A stretch of DNA of 7,232 nucleotides from Clostridiaceae bacterium. GTDB taxonomy: Bacteria > Bacillota > Clostridia > Lachnospirales > Lachnospiraceae. The notes beneath the pieces were generated by a model. It made no database searches and had not been told where the DNA came from. It saw only the letters and a program-made list of their open reading frames with translations. This document shows positions 5,727-7,232 of this stretch, piece by piece. The stretch is from NCBI GenBank assembly GCA_018378255.1, contig JAGZXV010000248.1:1-7232 (forward strand). The letters run 5' to 3'. The translations under genes and the position numbers were made by a program. The first letter of the stretch is position 1, and each line of letters begins with the position of its first letter.

Positions 5727-5886
5727 GAGTGTGTTTGAAAATTCATTTCCGCCATCTGCACATCCCACTTTGCGGGAGATTTGCCCCGAATTCAGGTTAC
5801 ATAGCCCGCTATGCGCCCTTCATTCGGGACAAATCTCCCACAAATTGTGACGTACATCTGGCAGAAAGCAATTTTCAAACACACTC
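5727..5886. repeat. 160-bp palindromic element (MITE-like)
   Basis: The ends are exact 17-bp inverted repeats: GAGTGTGTTTGAAAATT (5727-5743) and its complement (5870-5886). Inside them, 5744-5791 pairs without gaps with 5822-5869 at 37 of 48 positions, and the apex is CATAGC-CC-GCTATG (5800-5813). All of these share one centre of symmetry at 5806/5807. Beyond a mismatch at 5726/5887, two more bases pair (5724-5725 with 5888-5889). Such a structure resembles non-autonomous, MITE-like or REP-like palindromes. No target-site duplication is obvious. It ends about 55 nt before the kinase start. Translations through it are by-products of the palindrome, not genes. Confidence 0.8.
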
Positions 5887-5940
5887 CAGGGCAATTCTCT
5901 GTAAGAACTGGGAAGAGATGGGCGCATGGGAGGATAAGAG

Positions 5941-7232
5941 ATGGAAAAGAATCTGACGTCAATGTTAGATTCCCTGGAGGAAACCGGAATCTGCATTGTG
6001 GATAAAGGGAGGAAGACCCTTTTATATTTGAACAGACGCATGAAGGCTGTCTGCCCTGAGGCAGAGATTGGCAAAGACTGCAGCGCGTTGTGGGCGGCGG
6101 TGAGCGGGGAACGTTCCTTTTTGGATTGTGAGGGGGATCATCATATCATTTGTTACAATACGGATTTCGGAAAAACAACAGATATTATAACGAATGAAAT
6201 ATTATGGGAAAACCATATTCCGGCCATAGCTGTAATCGCGCTACCCCATAAATGTGATTACGAAGAGCGTCAGGATCATGAACAGATTGAGAAATTGTAT
6301 ACTTCGAGCCTTGTGACGGTGTTTGATGAATGCATTATCGTCAATTTAACGGCGGATTACTATGTGAACTGTCAAAAGGACATGATGTGGACCGACATCC
6401 CGGGACAAGGGGAGTTTGACCGTGAGAATAGGAGATATGCCGGACTGACCGTCCACCCGGATGACCTGGAAACATTTGCATCTTATTTTTCAAGAGAAGC
6501 CATGCTCAGGATTTTCAGTGAAGGCAAAACCCGGATTTCTAAAAGAATGCGGCGGCGGATGGATAACGGCACCTATCATATGGTGGAGTTTACCGCAGCC
6601 CGGCTGGAACCCTTTTCAGATGAATGCTGGTGCGTATTGGTCTATCAGGATATTCAGGACGAATATCTGCTGGAACAGAGACGCAGCTTGGAAATCAGCC
6701 AATTGGCCACGGCGGCGAGAGTGGCTTTCCAGATGCTGATTTCCGTAAACTTAACACGGAATACCTATTATATGATGGAATATGAACGGTTTGATACAAA
6801 GCAGGCGCCGGAACAGGGGAAGTTCGATGACCTGATCGAAGTGGGGGCCGCGTCGGTAGATCCAGCTTTCCGGGAAGAGTTTTTGGAGAAATTTTCAAGG
6901 CAGAGTCTGCTGAAGGCATTTGAAAAGGGCGTTCAAAATGTGGTGATGGAATTGCGTCAGATGGGAGATGACGGGCAGTATCACTGGAATTCCACACAGG
7001 TTGTCAGGGTGAACAGCCCGTATACGGATGATGTCCTGCAGATTACCATGACGAAAAACATTGATGAAGAACGGCGTAAACAGGAAGAAAATCTGGAGAA
7101 AGAGAGAAAGGCCAAGGAGATTCTGGAGGAAGCCCTGGAGAAGGCGGAAGCGGCCAGCAGAGCCAAAGGAGAGTTTTTATCTAAAATGAGCCATGATATC
7201 AGGACGCCTATGAACGCGGTTATGGGCCTTAC
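5941..7232 (+). CDS. Sensor histidine kinase with tandem PAS-like domains, 3'-truncated by window
   Basis: The frame is open from ATG 5941 to the window end (430 complete codons). GGGAGG (5928-5933) lies 7 nt before the ATG. The last residues carry a HisKA dimerisation/phospho-acceptor motif, RAKGEFLSKMSHDIRTPMNA, with His418 as the expected autophosphorylation site. The ATP-binding domain, and any receiver domain, lie outside. Upstream, residues about 1-110 look like a PAS-type sensor (ETGICIVDKGRKTLLYLNRRM). Residues about 120-240 and 260-377 are two further PAS-like units that resemble each other, and about 376-412 is a charged coiled-coil linker (EERRKQEENLEKERKAKEIL). No signal peptide or membrane segment is visible, so it is probably cytoplasmic. 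Ligand and partner regulator are unknown. It follows a strong terminator and a 160-bp palindrome, so it belongs to a different transcript from the purine genes. The HDIRTP form of the H-box is common in Lachnospiraceae hybrid kinases. Confidence 0.9.
   Translation, partial: MEKNLTSMLDSLEETGICIVDKGRKTLLYLNRRMKAVCPEAEIGKDCSALWAAVSGERSFLDCEGDHHIICYNTDFGKTTDIITNEILWENHIPAIAVIALPHKCDYEERQDHEQIEKLYTSSLVTVFDECIIVNLTADYYVNCQKDMMWTDIPGQGEFDRENRRYAGLTVHPDDLETFASYFSREAMLRIFSEGKTRISKRMRRRMDNGTYHMVEFTAARLEPFSDECWCVLVYQDIQDEYLLEQRRSLEISQLATAARVAFQMLISVNLTRNTYYMMEYERFDTKQAPEQGKFDDLIEVGAASVDPAFREEFLEKFSRQSLLKAFEKGVQNVVMELRQMGDDGQYHWNSTQVVRVNSPYTDDVLQITMTKNIDEERRKQEENLEKERKAKEILEEALEKAEAASRAKGEFLSKMSHDIRTPMNAVMGL

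Noticed and set aside
5729..6074. Short reading frames on both strands across the 160-bp palindrome and the kinase start.
   Set aside because: They are by-products of the palindrome and overlap the kinase gene, which has a good ribosome binding site and clear domains.

Overview
The window looks like chromosomal DNA from a Gram-positive anaerobe of the Clostridia, most likely a Lachnospiraceae relative. This rests on strong AGGAGG-type ribosome binding sites, sigma-A promoters close to TTGACA-17-TATAAT, an oxygen-defence rubredoxin/rubrerythrin-type start, a Clostridia-style GNAT-DUF3795 protein and a histidine kinase with the H-box SHDIRTP. No rRNA, tRNA, CRISPR array or transposase gene is visible.

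Layout. Positions 1-75 (minus strand) hold the first 25 codons of a rubredoxin-domain protein, with its own promoter and a palindromic operator-like site. A divergent intergenic region follows (76-436). It also carries a forward promoter with an extended -10 and a full consensus match to the Firmicutes LexA (SOS) box, leading to a GNAT-like/DUF3795 fusion protein (437-1351). Next is a purine-salvage module: a GntR/HutC-type regulator (1413-2171), an AzgA/PbuG-type NCS2 purine permease (2343-3704) and an adenine deaminase (3716-5479). It closes at a 19-bp perfect-stem terminator (5519-5566). After about 160 nt of AT-rich DNA comes a 160-bp palindromic element (5727-5886). It lies just upstream of a PAS-like sensor histidine kinase (5941 to the window end, cut off at the H-box).

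How the genes fit together. The permease would import adenine or another purine base, and the deaminase would convert adenine to hypoxanthine and ammonia. The GntR protein probably controls the module. The same 9-bp inverted repeat, GGTAATACC, occurs just after the predicted transcription start of the gntR gene and between the -35 and -10 of the permease promoter. That suggests one repressor, autoregulated, acting on a two-gene transport/catabolism operon. Which purine or nucleotide it senses cannot be read from the sequence.

Most worth a second look: the paired GGTAATACC operators; the LexA box over the promoter of the GNAT-DUF3795 gene; the 160-bp palindrome; a Met in place of the usual His of the DPHE motif in the adenine deaminase; and an apparent tandem duplication of the sensor domain in the kinase. 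I see no entirely unknown multi-gene system. The novelty here is in regulation and in variant domains.
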